DNA of 64,000 nt from Massilia niastensis DSM 21313 (GTDB lineage Bacteria > Pseudomonadota > Gammaproteobacteria > Burkholderiales > Burkholderiaceae_D): assembly GCF_000382345.1 (NCBI RefSeq), contig NZ_KB908079.1, forward strand, positions 62,001 to 126,000, written 5' to 3'. The notes beneath the pieces were generated by a model. That model saw only the letters and a program-made list of their open reading frames with translations. It was not told where the DNA came from and did not search any database. Shown here in pieces: positions 24,510 to 31,504 of this stretch. Positions within the stretch are counted from its first letter, which is position 1; every line of letters starts with the position of its first letter. The position numbers were made by a program, and so were the translations under genes.

Positions 24510-25601
24510 CTACTTCCCTTCCTTGTGCGGACGGTAGGTCTCGCCGTGCCGCATGACGAAGAAGGCGTCCTCGGCGACACCCTGCGCGGCGCGCGCCAGG
24601 GCCAGGTCGCGCGGCGCCTGGTCGAGGCGCTCCTGCCCCATCGGATAGGTTCCCCAATGCATGCCGACGCTGCGCCGGACCCGCAGTTCGCGATGGATGC
24701 GGACCGCCTCGTCCGGGCTGACATGGGAATTCCGGTACCAGAGCGGCTGGTAGGCGCCGATGCCGATCGCCGCCAGGTCGAAGCCGTCGAAGCGCGCGGC
24801 GATATCCTGGATATCCTTCGAATAGGCCAGGTCGCCCGAGAAGAAGAACGAGAACCCGGGGCGCGTCACCGCATACCCGCCCCACAGGGTGGCGTTGCGG
24901 TCCCAGGGTGTGCGCGCCGACCAGTGGAATACCGGCAGCAGGTGCACGTCCATCCCGCGCACGCTGGTCTTGTCCCACCAGTCGAGCTTCACGATGCGCG
25001 CCCGGTCGCCCCCGGTGACATGCTTTTCGAGCCAGAGGTCGACGCCCAGCGGCGCGATCAAGAGCGGCGGCCCGCCGGCCTGGCGGTACAGGGTACGCAG
25101 CGATTGCGCCGACAGGTGGTCGTAGTGCGAATGGCTGATCAGGATGGCATCGATGTGCGGCAGGCCCGCCAGCGGCACGCCGGGCCGCTGCAGGCGCCTC
25201 GGACCCGCGAACGGCAGCGGCGAGGCGCGCTCCTCGAACACCGGGTCGGTCAGGATGTTCACGCCCGAACCGGTCTGGAACAGGAAGGTCGCATGGCCGA
25301 TCCAGGTCAGCGCCGGCTCGGCCGGGTTGCCATGGATGAAAGCGAGGTCCGGCTCGACCGGAAGGATGGGCGCCAGCGGCGCGCGCCCGGCGTGATCCGA
25401 CGACCAGTTCCTGATCCTGGCCAGCCAGGCCTCGACGAAGCCGATGTCCGGCCGCTGGTAGGCCGGGTTCGGCGGATAGTTGTTCGCGAAGCCATGCGGG
25501 CGATGGTGCGGGCGGCTGGCGTCGTGGTAGGGGTTCACGCTCGCGCAACCGGCCAGCAGCGCGCCGGCCACGACGAACATCCGGGTCGTTTTGATCGGCA
25601 T
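24510..25601 (-). CDS. metallo-beta-lactamase-fold lipoprotein (NAPE-PLD/UlaG-like)
   Basis: A 363-residue enzyme with a lipoprotein signal (MFVVAGALLAGCAS). The hydrolase domain has ALTWIGHATFLFQ, ISHSHYDHLS (Zn ligands), LPVFHWSART, FFFSGDLAYSKD and GMHWGTYPMG, typical of the broad family that includes N-acylphosphatidylethanolamine phospholipase D and L-ascorbate-6-phosphate lactonase. The lipid anchor suggests an envelope-located phosphodiesterase or esterase; the substrate is not known. The ATG at 25601 is chosen because the signal peptide follows it directly. It is convergent with recJ, 25 bases away. Confidence 0.85.
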   Translation of the reverse strand: MPIKTTRMFVVAGALLAGCASVNPYHDASRPHHRPHGFANNYPPNPAYQRPDIGFVEAWLARIRNWSSDHAGRAPLAPILPVEPDLAFIHGNPAEPALTWIGHATFLFQTGSGVNILTDPVFEERASPLPFAGPRRLQRPGVPLAGLPHIDAILISHSHYDHLSAQSLRTLYRQAGGPPLLIAPLGVDLWLEKHVTGGDRARIVKLDWWDKTSVRGMDVHLLPVFHWSARTPWDRNATLWGGYAVTRPGFSFFFSGDLAYSKDIQDIAARFDGFDLAAIGIGAYQPLWYRNSHVSPDEAVRIHRELRVRRSVGMHWGTYPMGQERLDQAPRDLALARAAQGVAEDAFFVMRHGETYRPHKEGK

Positions 25602-25877
25602 CGGACAAGGGAAGAGTGATCGATTGCCAGCAGTATAAGACCTGCCGCGCCCCATCCTTCGGCCTATGCCCGGGTGTTACATGTCACCGATGTTCATTTG
25701 GGGCCATTTCCGGTACGATACTAGCTTTGCCTGTTCCAATACCGCGCCATCCAGCCCGGTACCGACATACAATCGACCACTGGCCGCCAGCTGCCGGGGC
25801 TTGGATTGCGATGCAGGGGAACATGAATACTGGTTGTGCATGTCACGAGCATGCATTGCCGTTTTTACTGGAAGCGC

Positions 25878-27038
25878 ATGCAGAGTTCCAAGATTTCCCA
25901 GCCACGCCGCCTCGATTGGACCTTGCTGGCTTGCGTCCTCGTCGTGCTGCTCGTGCTGGGAACCGAAGCCGTACGCTGGGCCCGCGCCGCCAGGGCGGCG
26001 GCCACCCCGAGCGCCGTCGTCGCCGCGCCGGGTGCGCGGGTGGCCCTCACTCCCCTTTCCCAATCGCAGATTCCGATGCCGCAGGGCGTGCCCTCGGCCC
26101 ATGCCAGTTCGATCACCAACCTGCCCGGCGACCGCATGCTGGCGGTCTGGTGGGCGGGCAGCCGCGAAAGCGGCCCCGACGTGAAGGTGTTCGCCTCGCG
26201 CTGGGCCAACGGCACCTGGAGCGCGCCCTGGGAAGTCGCCAGCCGCGAATCGCTGGGGCCGGCGCTCGGTTTCGGCGTGCGCCGCATCGGCAATCCGGTC
26301 GTCTGGACCGACCGCGACGGCAAGATCCACCTGTACGTGGTCGCGACCGGCCTGGGCGGCTGGGCGGCCTCGCGCATCGTCCACACCGTATCGTCCGACC
26401 ACGGCGCCAGCTTCGGGGTGCGCCGCGTACTGCCCATGTCGCCGCTGTTCAATACCAGCGTCCTGGTGCGCTCCTCGCCGGTGGGGCTGGCCGATGGCGG
26501 CTGGTGGCTGCCTGTCTATTTCGAAATCGGCATCAAGTATCCGATGCTGATGTCCTTCGACGCCAACGGCGATCCGACGGCGCTGGCGCGCATCGGCGCC
26601 CGCACCACGACCCTGCAGCCGGCGATCGTGCCGGTGTCGGCGACCGAAGTGCGCGCCCTGATGCGCGACGCCAGCGACGAACAGCGGGTGCAGCACGCTT
26701 CCAGCCGCGATGGCGGATCGAGCTGGCAAGACCTGCCGCCCCTGGCGCTGTCGAACCACCAGACCTCGCTGGCCGTGATTCGCCTGAACAACGGCAGCTT
26801 CCTGATGCTGCACAATCCCGTCGAACGGGGCGGCGCGCGGAATATCCTGCGCCTCTCGATGTCGCAGGACATGCACACCTGGCACACCGTGTCCGACATC
26901 GCCAGCGGCCAGGCCGGCGACGAATTCTCTTACCCGACCATGCAACAGGTCGGCGACGAGCTGCACGTGACCTATACCCACCAGCGCCGGGCCATCGCCC
27001 ACCATCGCTACCGCATCATCGCAGGAGAAAGTATCTGA
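25878..27038 (+). CDS. membrane-anchored sialidase-like BNR-repeat protein
   Basis: A 386-residue protein. After a short basic N-terminus comes a transmembrane anchor (WTLLACVLVVLLVLGTEAV, about 15-33), then a six-bladed-propeller-type domain. Asp-box motifs SSDHGASFG and SRDGGSSW are seen, plus RIGNPVVW and YTHQRRAIAHHRYRI near the end. This matches the exo-alpha-sialidase/BNR family (GH33/GH93-like). The classical sialidase Arg triad cannot be confirmed by eye, so the sugar specificity is open. A GGAAG ribosome site favours the ATG at 25878 over one 14 codons upstream. Its stop overlaps the next ATG (TGATG): it leads a three-gene operon with two membrane proteins. Confidence 0.75.
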   Translation: MQSSKISQPRRLDWTLLACVLVVLLVLGTEAVRWARAARAAATPSAVVAAPGARVALTPLSQSQIPMPQGVPSAHASSITNLPGDRMLAVWWAGSRESGPDVKVFASRWANGTWSAPWEVASRESLGPALGFGVRRIGNPVVWTDRDGKIHLYVVATGLGGWAASRIVHTVSSDHGASFGVRRVLPMSPLFNTSVLVRSSPVGLADGGWWLPVYFEIGIKYPMLMSFDANGDPTALARIGARTTTLQPAIVPVSATEVRALMRDASDEQRVQHASSRDGGSSWQDLPPLALSNHQTSLAVIRLNNGSFLMLHNPVERGGARNILRLSMSQDMHTWHTVSDIASGQAGDEFSYPTMQQVGDELHVTYTHQRRAIAHHRYRIIAGESI

Positions 27039-27763
27039 TGAGCCTACCCGAGCTCGCGTCGCAGGTCGTCTACGGACGGTTTGCCTGGACCATCGTCCTC
27101 GCGACCCTGGCCATGTCCCTGTGGCCGGCCTCGCGCCCGACGCGACCCGCGCTGGCCGCCATCCTTGCCGGCGTGGCGGTCCTGATGGCGCTGCCCGGAG
27201 CGATGTCGCCCGCCTACTGGCTGGGCCTGGCGTTCCAGTACCCGAGCGGCCTGCTGCTGGGCCTGTGCCTCGTGGCGCTGCTACGCCGCTGGCGCGGCGA
27301 CGCCCCGGCCCGCGTCATGCCGCTGGCGCCGGCGGCCGCGCTGGCAGGCGCCGGCCTGCTGCTGTATCTCGACGCCTTCGGCCTGCTGACGCGCGGCTTC
27401 TACTACGCCGGCTTCGGCCCGACCCTGGTGCCCCTGCTCGCGGTGCTGGCGGCGGCGGGCTGCGCGGCCGCCATCCTGGGCGGCAAGGCCGCCCCGCAGG
27501 CGGGCGCGGGGCTGTTCGCGCTGGCCCTGTTCTCGCTGCTGCGCCTGCCGTCCGGCAACCTGTGGGACGCCCTGATCGACCCGCTGCTGTGGGGATGGGC
27601 GGTGGCCGCCCTGGTCGCCGCCGCGCTGCGCGGGCTGCTGCGGCGCTTCGCGCGCCCTGGCGTCCAGCCGGAACCGTCCGGCCTGGCGCCCGAACTGCCG
27701 CTCGCGCGCACTGCGCCGGCAGAACATTTTTCGACTTTGAAGGAGCACCTTGGTGGTAAATAG
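27038..27763 (+). CDS. polytopic membrane protein in sialidase-like operon
   Basis: A 241-residue, highly hydrophobic protein with about six predicted transmembrane helices in the first 205 residues and a soluble Pro-rich C-terminal tail. I recognise no family. The start overlaps the stop of the sialidase-like gene and its end overlaps the start of the next membrane protein, so all three genes are translationally coupled. An inner-membrane partner for processing or export of a surface glycan is a possible role, by context only. Confidence 0.6.
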   Translation: MSLPELASQVVYGRFAWTIVLATLAMSLWPASRPTRPALAAILAGVAVLMALPGAMSPAYWLGLAFQYPSGLLLGLCLVALLRRWRGDAPARVMPLAPAAALAGAGLLLYLDAFGLLTRGFYYAGFGPTLVPLLAVLAAAGCAAAILGGKAAPQAGAGLFALALFSLLRLPSGNLWDALIDPLLWGWAVAALVAAALRGLLRRFARPGVQPEPSGLAPELPLARTAPAEHFSTLKEHLGGK

Positions 27764-28565
27764 GAATTGGCTAACTCATCCGGTAATCGCGACGGCAATC
27801 GCCGTCAACGCATTCATCCTCCTCCTGAGCATCCTGTGGTCGGCCGATCCGGCCAGCCTGGATCGCATGCTGGTCGAGGACGGAATCGTCGAGTGGATGC
27901 AGTTTCTGACGTTCGCAGTCATTGCCGGACTGCTCGCCTTCGTCACTGTCGACCGCTGGAAGCGCGGTCCGGGACTGAGCCTGCCGGTACTGGCGCTCGG
28001 CGGCCTGACCGCCCTGGTGGCCCTGGCCGCGGTCGAGGAAATCTCCTGGTTCCAGCGCATCCTGAACGTCGCCTCGCCCGAGTTCTTCCTCGAGCATAAC
28101 AAGCAGGCCGAAACCAATATCCACAACCTCGCGTTTGGCAAGGAAAGCCTGCACAAGACCGTGCTGCTGAAGCTGATCTTCATCGCCGGCATCACCCACA
28201 ACCTGGTCCTGCCGCTGGTGGCGCGTTCCCGCCCCGCGATCCGCGAATGGATCGAACGGCTCGGCCTCTACCTGCCGCCGCTGGCCGCATCGCTTCCCTA
28301 CCTGCTGATGGTGATCCTGTCGCACCTGCTGATCGAGCACCCGCGCAAGGGCGAACTGGGCGAGATGTTCGGTTCCGTGCACTACCTGGCCACCGTGTTC
28401 GGCGCCTACTTCCTCGGCATCGCCTACGGCAAACAGCCGCTGTTCGAGCACGCGCCGGAGGCCGGCCGCATGGCGAAGCTGTTCGCGATGTTCCTGGTCT
28501 TCCTGCTGCTGGTGGGATGGCTGCTCAGCGCCGGCGCCGGCGCCATGACGGGCCCCGCGCGCTAG
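27750..28565 (+). CDS. polytopic membrane protein, third gene of sialidase-like operon
   Basis: A 271-residue membrane protein with about seven hydrophobic segments. Between helices lie conserved-looking polar stretches: VEEISWFQRIL, LEHNKQAETNIHNLAFGKESLHK and LIEHPRKGELGEM. The Glu/His content within or near the membrane is notable and could mark a catalytic or metal site. AGGAG at 27741-27745 precedes a TTG at 27750 and a GTG at 27753; either may start the protein. Family not recognised. The gene closes the operon; 48 bases later the VOC gene ends on the opposite strand. Confidence 0.6.
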   Translation: MVVNRNWLTHPVIATAIAVNAFILLLSILWSADPASLDRMLVEDGIVEWMQFLTFAVIAGLLAFVTVDRWKRGPGLSLPVLALGGLTALVALAAVEEISWFQRILNVASPEFFLEHNKQAETNIHNLAFGKESLHKTVLLKLIFIAGITHNLVLPLVARSRPAIREWIERLGLYLPPLAASLPYLLMVILSHLLIEHPRKGELGEMFGSVHYLATVFGAYFLGIAYGKQPLFEHAPEAGRMAKLFAMFLVFLLLVGWLLSAGAGAMTGPAR

Positions 28566-28613
28566 GCCTGGATGCGGGCCTGGCCCGCAGTTCCCCCGCC
28601 GGGGGCGCCGGCA

Positions 28614-28958
28614 TCAGAGTTGCCACAAGCCGTGATCGACGCCGCCCTGGATATGGATCGCGAAGCTGCCCTTGCCCGGAATCTCGAGCGGAGGATGGGC
28701 AACGAAGGCGCCCTTCGCCGCCGCCGCCGCCAGCGCCGCATGGATGTCGTCCACCAGCCAGTAGGGCCGGACCACCGGTTGTTCGGTGTCGCGCAGCGGG
28801 CCGCGCACACCGACGCTGCCGCCACCGGGCAGCGGCGCCGTGCGCGCGCCGCCGAGCAGCGGATCCGCCGCACCGAAGCTGACGCCGTGCGCGGCCTCAT
28901 AGGCGGCGCACACGGCATCGGCATCCGCAGCGACGATCTCCAGGTAGTGAAGCTTCAT
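28614..28958 (-). CDS. VOC-family (glyoxalase-fold) small protein
   Basis: A 114-residue single-domain protein starting MKLHYLEIVAADADAVCAAY with the beta-alpha-beta-beta-beta pattern of the vicinal-oxygen-chelate fold. The second half has PYWLVDDIHAALAAAAAKGA and a C-terminal GVDHGLWQL. The metal ligands of true glyoxalases are only partly evident, so it may bind a small molecule rather than catalyse. The ATG at 28958 was chosen over two in-frame ATGs six and twelve bases upstream because it begins the first strand. It is 30 bases downstream of the SnoaL-like gene on the same strand. Confidence 0.75.
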   Translation of the reverse strand: MKLHYLEIVAADADAVCAAYEAAHGVSFGAADPLLGGARTAPLPGGGSVGVRGPLRDTEQPVVRPYWLVDDIHAALAAAAAKGAFVAHPPLEIPGKGSFAIHIQGGVDHGLWQL

Positions 28959-28988
28959 CCCCATCCCCAATGTGTCAGGCTGAGCGCC

Positions 28989-29441
28989 TTATTTCTTGCA
29001 GTCGCAGAAATCCGAACCGCGGTCGAACACCACTTTCCACCTGCCGGGCGCTTCCAGCCGCCAGATCGAGTTGAAGCGGCCGATCTTCCTGCCCTTCTGG
29101 TCGTAGACCGGGCCGCCGCTATAGGCCAGGGTACCCGATTCCAGCACTTCGACCTCTTCCGGTTCCCAGGAGAACGGCGCCTCCGGCTTGTCGTAATACT
29201 TGCGCCATGCCTGGCTGACCGCCCGCTTGCCGCGCAGCGCGCCTTCCCCCGACATGAAGATGGCTTCGTCCGCCAGGAAGCGGGTGAAGCCGTCGAAGTC
29301 GCGCGCCTTCATGGTGGCGGCGAAAGCGCGTTCGGAATCCGCCACCTGCTTCTTCAGGTCCTCGGGCGAGACGCGGGCATTGCCGGCGGCGGCGACGAGG
29401 ACCAGGCAGGCGGCCAGCAGGGAGATCGAGCGGTGGCCCAT
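28989..29441 (-). CDS. exported DUF4440/SnoaL-like (NTF2-fold) protein
   Basis: A 150-residue protein with a cleavable-looking signal peptide (SISLLAACLVLVAAAGNA) and a single NTF2-like domain: SERAFAATMKARDFDGFTRFLADEAIF, then GPVYDQKGRKIGRFNSIWRL and WKVVFDRGSDFCDCKK. The family binds small molecules or has isomerase-like activity; many are of unknown role. An AGGAA ribosome site precedes the ATG at 29441. A pair of Cys near the C-terminus (CDCKK) could form a disulphide or bind metal. It is divergent from the toxin-antitoxin pair. Confidence 0.75.
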   Translation of the reverse strand: MGHRSISLLAACLVLVAAAGNARVSPEDLKKQVADSERAFAATMKARDFDGFTRFLADEAIFMSGEGALRGKRAVSQAWRKYYDKPEAPFSWEPEEVEVLESGTLAYSGGPVYDQKGRKIGRFNSIWRLEAPGRWKVVFDRGSDFCDCKK

Positions 29442-29509
29442 GACATTCCTTTTTGCGATTTGGCAATATTTAAATTCTGTCACGGTAGCACCCTGTTGAC
29501 AACCGGTGC

Positions 29510-29544
29510 TTGCGACGAGTCTGAATTCGGAGTATAAATACTCC
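29510..29544 (+). promoter_or_regulatory. toxin-antitoxin promoter with palindromic operator over the -10
   Basis: A TTGCGA -35-like element at 29510-29515 is followed, after 17 bases, by TATAAA at 29533-29538. The -10 is embedded in a perfect inverted repeat, GGAGTAT-AA-ATACTCC (29529-29544), and the antitoxin ATG with a GGAGG site follows 15 bases later. This fits autorepression by the antitoxin (or antitoxin-toxin complex), as is usual for Xre-type pairs. Elements are read directly; repression is inferred. Confidence 0.6.
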
Positions 29545-29559
29545 ATAACCGGAGGAACC

Positions 29560-29997
29560 ATGAGCCTAGCCTACTCCTACCCCAAGAGCCGTTTCGAGCC
29601 GGCCGTACTGGTCGACCTGAATTCGAAGAGCGAGCGCGAGCGCCTCTCGCATGCGGCCCTGAAGGGCTTCTTCAAGCTGGCCGCCGCCTGGCAGCTGCGC
29701 GACGACGACGCCCGCGAACTGCTGGGCGGGCTGTCCTCGTCCAGCTACTACGACTGGAAGAAGAACCCCGACCGGCTGCTCGAGGTCGACCGCATCACGC
29801 GCATCTCCTACCTGCTGGGCATCTACAAGGCCCTGCACATCCTGTACGGTGACAAGCTGGCCGACGAATGGGTGCAGCTGCCGAACACGAATGCGATCTT
29901 CGCCGGGCGCACGCCGCTCGCCACCATGCTCGGCGGCGGCCTGGTCGCCATGCAGACGGTGCGCAGGCTGCTCGATGCGCGTCGCGGAGGCCTGTGA
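29560..29997 (+). CDS. Xre/MbcA/ParS-type antitoxin
   Basis: A 145-residue protein with an N-terminal helix-turn-helix-like region (KGFFKLAAAWQL, then ELLGGLSSSSYYDWKKNP) and a C-terminal ParS/MbcA-type toxin-binding domain (RITRISYLLGIYKALHILYG, then WVQLPNTNAIFAGRTPLATM). It is immediately followed by the RES-domain toxin gene, with the TGA at 29995-29997 abutting the toxin GTG at 29998. GGAGG at 29551-29555 fixes the start. The antitoxin should neutralise the toxin and repress the palindromic promoter upstream. Confidence 0.88.
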   Translation: MSLAYSYPKSRFEPAVLVDLNSKSERERLSHAALKGFFKLAAAWQLRDDDARELLGGLSSSSYYDWKKNPDRLLEVDRITRISYLLGIYKALHILYGDKLADEWVQLPNTNAIFAGRTPLATMLGGGLVAMQTVRRLLDARRGGL

Positions 29998-30681
29998 GTG
30001 ACCCTGGTTCCCACACTGACACCGCTGCGCCAGTACGACACCTGCCGCCTGATTCCATCGCGCTTCGCCGACGTCGAGGATTCCGTGCTCGCCCCGCTGG
30101 CCGAGGACGACGCCATGCTGCGCGACCTGTTCGACCTCGACAACGCCACCAATGAGCGCCTGCGCGGCGAGTCCGGCCTGCTGCCGGGGATCGGCATGGA
30201 CGAACTGGTCTTCGGCCTGCCGAACTTCCGCATCATCAATGCCGCCTTCACCTACGCCCGGCCGGAAGGCAGCCGCTTCAACGACGGCGAGCGCGGCGCC
30301 TGGTATTGCGGCTTCTCCGCCGAGACCTCGCTGGCCGAAGTCATCTTCCACAAGACGGTCGAGTACAGCGAAATCGACCGCTTCGACGACAGCACCAGCT
30401 ACCAGTGCCTGCTGGCCGACTTCAGCGCCAGCTTCCACGACCTGCGCGGCATCGACGCCTACCGCGACTGCCTCGACCCGCGCAGCTACGTGGCCTCGCA
30501 GGCGCTGGCCGCCGACCTGCTGGAAGCCGGTTCGATGGGCCTGATCTACCCGAGCGTGCGCCATGCCGGCGGCACCTGCCTGGCGTGCTTCCGGCCCGCA
30601 CTGGTGGGCAATGTGCGCAAGGCGCAGACCTATCGGTTAACATGGGCGGGTTCGCCGCACCCCGCGGTCGAGATCCTTTGA
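29998..30681 (+). CDS. RES-domain toxin
   Basis: A 227-residue protein with the RES-type core: TYARPEGSRFN (Arg and Tyr region), GFSAETSLAEVIFH (Glu), then GLIYPSVRHAGG (Ser). RES toxins deplete NAD+ by hydrolysis or phosphorolysis and arrest growth unless bound by the cognate antitoxin, encoded directly upstream. The GTG start abuts the antitoxin stop. The length matches this branch, which has an N-terminal extension before the RES core. All core motifs are present, so the toxin appears intact. Confidence 0.88.
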   Translation: MTLVPTLTPLRQYDTCRLIPSRFADVEDSVLAPLAEDDAMLRDLFDLDNATNERLRGESGLLPGIGMDELVFGLPNFRIINAAFTYARPEGSRFNDGERGAWYCGFSAETSLAEVIFHKTVEYSEIDRFDDSTSYQCLLADFSASFHDLRGIDAYRDCLDPRSYVASQALAADLLEAGSMGLIYPSVRHAGGTCLACFRPALVGNVRKAQTYRLTWAGSPHPAVEIL

Positions 30682-30696
30682 ATCCTCTGCAAGCGT

Positions 30697-31017
30697 ATGA
30701 AAACCAATCCCGAGAAAGACACCGAACTGCACGACAAGATCAACCGCGAGACCGGCCGCATCAAATGGAGCGAGCTGGAACGCCACTTCGCCAGCGGCTC
30801 GGTCGTGTACGTCAGCGAAGAGCTGGACCTGATCGAGGTCGCGCTGCGCATCGCGCACGACGACAAGGAAAGCATCACGCGCTGGATGGCCGCCGGGTCG
30901 ATCGCCAAGGTCAACGATACCCAGGCCGCAAGCTGGCTGGCGGCGGATGCGACCCTGTGGGCCTCGGTGGTCAGCCCCTTCGTGCTGGTGCAGCCGGAAA
31001 AGAAAAGCCTGCATTGA
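30697..31017 (+). CDS. DUF2288 family protein
   Basis: A 106-residue cytoplasmic protein recognised as DUF2288 from KWSELERHFASG, LDLIEVALRIAHDDKESI and WMAAGSIAKVND. No function is established for the family to my knowledge. It follows the RES toxin by 15 bases on the same strand, so it may be read through from the toxin promoter, although the family is widespread without toxins. The C-terminal half has helical character with several Trp residues. Confidence 0.8.
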   Translation: MKTNPEKDTELHDKINRETGRIKWSELERHFASGSVVYVSEELDLIEVALRIAHDDKESITRWMAAGSIAKVNDTQAASWLAADATLWASVVSPFVLVQPEKKSLH

Positions 31018-31096
31018 CTGTCGAGCGGCGCCCGTGCGTCCGGTCGCGCGCCGGCTGGACGCGCTGACGGCGAAGCCGCCAGGCCTGCCGCATCGC

Positions 31097-31504
31097 TCAG
31101 CGGTGCGTCAGGGCGTGCGCCGCGCGCCGCATCAGCTGCGCGGCCCGCGCCGGGTCGGGCTCCATCAGCGCCAGCTGCTGCCAGGCTTCGGCATGGTCGC
31201 GCTGCGCGGCCGCCTCCAGCAGGCGGCGCGCTTCCTGCTCATCCTTCGCCACGCCTTCTCCGTCGAGCAGCATGTTCGCCAGGATGAACATCGCTTCCGG
31301 CACCCCGGCGCGCGCCGCCACCCCGAGCCAGCGCGCAGCGAGCGCCGCGTCCTGCGGCATGCCTTCGCCGCTGCGGCAGGCCAGTCCCAGCCGGTAGGCC
31401 GCGCGGCCGTCGGCAGCCTCCTGCGCCTGCGGCGCGGCCGTCGGCGGCGGCTGCGCCCACGCCTCCATCGCGCAGGCGGCGGCGAGCAGCAGGAGCACCC
31501 TCAT
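31097..31504 (-). CDS. Sel1-like repeat exported protein
   Basis: A 135-residue protein with a signal peptide (MRVLLLLAAACAMEAWAQ) and two to three Sel1-like helical repeats: AAYRLGLACRSGEGMPQDAA, then AMFILANMLLDGEGVAKDEQ. Such repeats mediate protein contacts in the periplasm. Its ATG overlaps the TGA of the cpdB gene (ATGA at 31501-31504), so it is translationally coupled to cpdB and may be a partner or accessory of that enzyme. It ends 79 bases from DUF2288 on the opposite strand. Confidence 0.8.
   Translation of the reverse strand: MRVLLLLAAACAMEAWAQPPPTAAPQAQEAADGRAAYRLGLACRSGEGMPQDAALAARWLGVAARAGVPEAMFILANMLLDGEGVAKDEQEARRLLEAAAQRDHAEAWQQLALMEPDPARAAQLMRRAAHALTHR

Noticed and set aside
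25878-27038. Naming the propeller a true sialidase
   Set aside because: Asp boxes are clear, but the catalytic Arg triad, Tyr and Glu could not be placed with confidence by eye.
28574-28608. Terminator between the membrane-protein and VOC genes
   Set aside because: Short GC palindromes (GCGGGCC/GGCCCGC and CCCC/GGGG) are present but have tiny loops and no T-run. In this composition they are expected by chance.
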